From a virus, in the IMG/VR virus record IMGVR_UViG_3300042516_000418, positions 1 to 28,783 of that record: a stretch of 28,783 nucleotides of DNA. The stretch is one strand, 5' to 3'. Under the pieces are notes generated by a model. It was not told where the DNA came from, ran no database searches, and saw nothing but the letters and a program-made list of their open reading frames with translations. Shown piece after piece: positions 28,192 through 28,783 of the stretch; position 1 is the first letter of the stretch, and each line of letters begins with the position of its first letter. The position numbers and the translations under genes were made by a program.

Positions 28192-28783
28192 GGTATTTAA
28201 CCACCTGAAGCATAGCGACAAGAAGATTGTCGTTGAGCAGGGCGGTACACGGAGTGGGAAAACTTACAATATCCTGCTCTGGATTATCTTTGAGTATACC
28301 TACCGAAATACAGGCAAGACCATCACCATTTGCCGTAAGTCGTTCCCTTCGCTCCGGGCTTCGGTTATGCGGGACTTCTTTGAAATCTTGCGTAACTACG
28401 AATTGTACAACGAGGACTACCACAACAAGTCCAGCAACGAATACCACCTGAACGGGAACCTTATTGAGTTTATTTCGTTAGACCAACCCCAGAAGATACG
28501 AGGACGTAAGCGCAACCTGCTTTACATCAATGAGGGTAACGAGTTGTTTTACGAGGATTGGCAGCAGTTGGTATTCCGTACCGATGGGCGTATTATTATC
28601 GATTACAACCCTTCAGAATCTTTCCATTGGATTTACGATAAGGTTGTACCCCGTGAGGACTGCGACTTTTACCAAACAACGTACAGGGACAACCCGTTTC
28701 TCGATAAGTCGATTGTAGACGAAATCGAACGACTGAGGGATACGGACGAGGACTACTGGCGTATCTACGGCCTTGGTGAACGA
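28169..28783 (+). CDS. terL: large terminase subunit, 3' end outside the window
   Basis: A 205-codon frame runs open to the window end. It carries Walker A G-G-T-R-S-G-K-T (25-32), an I-C-R-K-S-F-P-S-L-R adenine-binding-type segment, Walker B L-L-Y-I-N-E-G-N-E (117-125) and I-I-I-D-Y-N-P-S-E (142-150), the ATPase core of phage packaging motors. The nuclease domain must lie beyond the edge. The only start codon after the upstream TAG at 28160-28162 that precedes the conserved I-R-T-N-K-V-F is a TTG at 28169. No ATG exists near the expected N-terminus. Confidence 0.9.
   Translation, partial: MEKIRTNKVFNHLKHSDKKIVVEQGGTRSGKTYNILLWIIFEYTYRNTGKTITICRKSFPSLRASVMRDFFEILRNYELYNEDYHNKSSNEYHLNGNLIEFISLDQPQKIRGRKRNLLYINEGNELFYEDWQQLVFRTDGRIIIDYNPSESFHWIYDKVVPREDCDFYQTTYRDNPFLDKSIVDEIERLRDTDEDYWRIYGLGER

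Noticed and set aside
28227-28451. 74-codon frame in the terminase region
   Set aside because: The large terminase frame with Walker motifs covers the same bases; this one has only a Thr-rich end.
1-28783. tRNA genes, CRISPR arrays, insertion sequences, integrase or repressor genes
   Set aside because: I looked for cloverleaf-like segments, spaced repeats, transposase motifs and tyrosine or serine recombinase motifs and found none that I could support.

Overview
The window reads as most of a tailed-phage genome, or a large part of one, infecting a member of the Bacteroidota (Bacteroidetes). Four things point there. The promoters I can find match the Bacteroidota -33 TTTG / -7 TAnnTTTG pattern. 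Starts are preceded by A-rich leaders and rarely by Shine-Dalgarno sequences. Many small proteins look like families I know from Bacteroidota phages. All credible genes lie on the + strand, tightly packed with ATGA, GTGA and TAATG overlaps. I see no integrase, lysogeny repressor, tRNA or CRISPR array. A tape-measure-like protein, a tail-tube candidate and a gp10-like tail-completion protein suggest a siphovirus with a fairly short tail.

Layout: (1) 18-14767, virion genes: tail completion, two large tail proteins, tape measure, XkdF-like protease, scaffold, major capsid protein, tail tube, portal, connector and tail fibre, interrupted by a NUMOD4/HNH homing-type endonuclease with its own promoter. 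(2) 14764-16124, lysis cassette: two small membrane proteins (holin candidates), an M15 peptidase endolysin and a lipoprotein with a C-terminal membrane helix that fits a unimolecular spanin. (3) 16125-16405, the largest non-coding stretch: paired palindromes and a very AT-rich repeat tract, a candidate control region or replication origin. (4) 16406-21340, early and replication genes: DUF3310, RusA-like resolvase, SSB-like protein, DnaB-like helicase, a DnaA-domain-IV-like protein, a sigma-70-family factor and a PD-(D/E)XK nuclease. (5) 21422-28783, a third transcription unit: C5-cytosine methyltransferase, RecE/Cas4-like nuclease, many small proteins, an HNH nuclease, two glycosyltransferases, a ParB-N protein, an ABC ATPase-GNAT fusion, then the small terminase and the first 205 residues of the large terminase, which runs off the right edge.

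The early half is divided by terminator-promoter junctions: terminators with UUCG tetraloops at 17855-17881 and 21335-21361, each followed within about 40 nt by a promoter. Three promoters share an ACACAC-rich leader just before the first start codon. The stop codon of the SSB-like gene lies in a hairpin loop carrying a (GU)5 tract complementary to those leaders.

The most unusual candidate system is 24800-27847: GT-A and GT-B glycosyltransferases, a ParB-N protein without its usual fused methyltransferase, and a COG2401-like ABC-GNAT protein with a GNAT half of possible Mom type, immediately upstream of terminase. I read this as a possible DNA hypermodification module. A run of ten A residues falls exactly between the ABC and GNAT domains, and a one-base slip there gives an immediate stop and an ATPase-only product.
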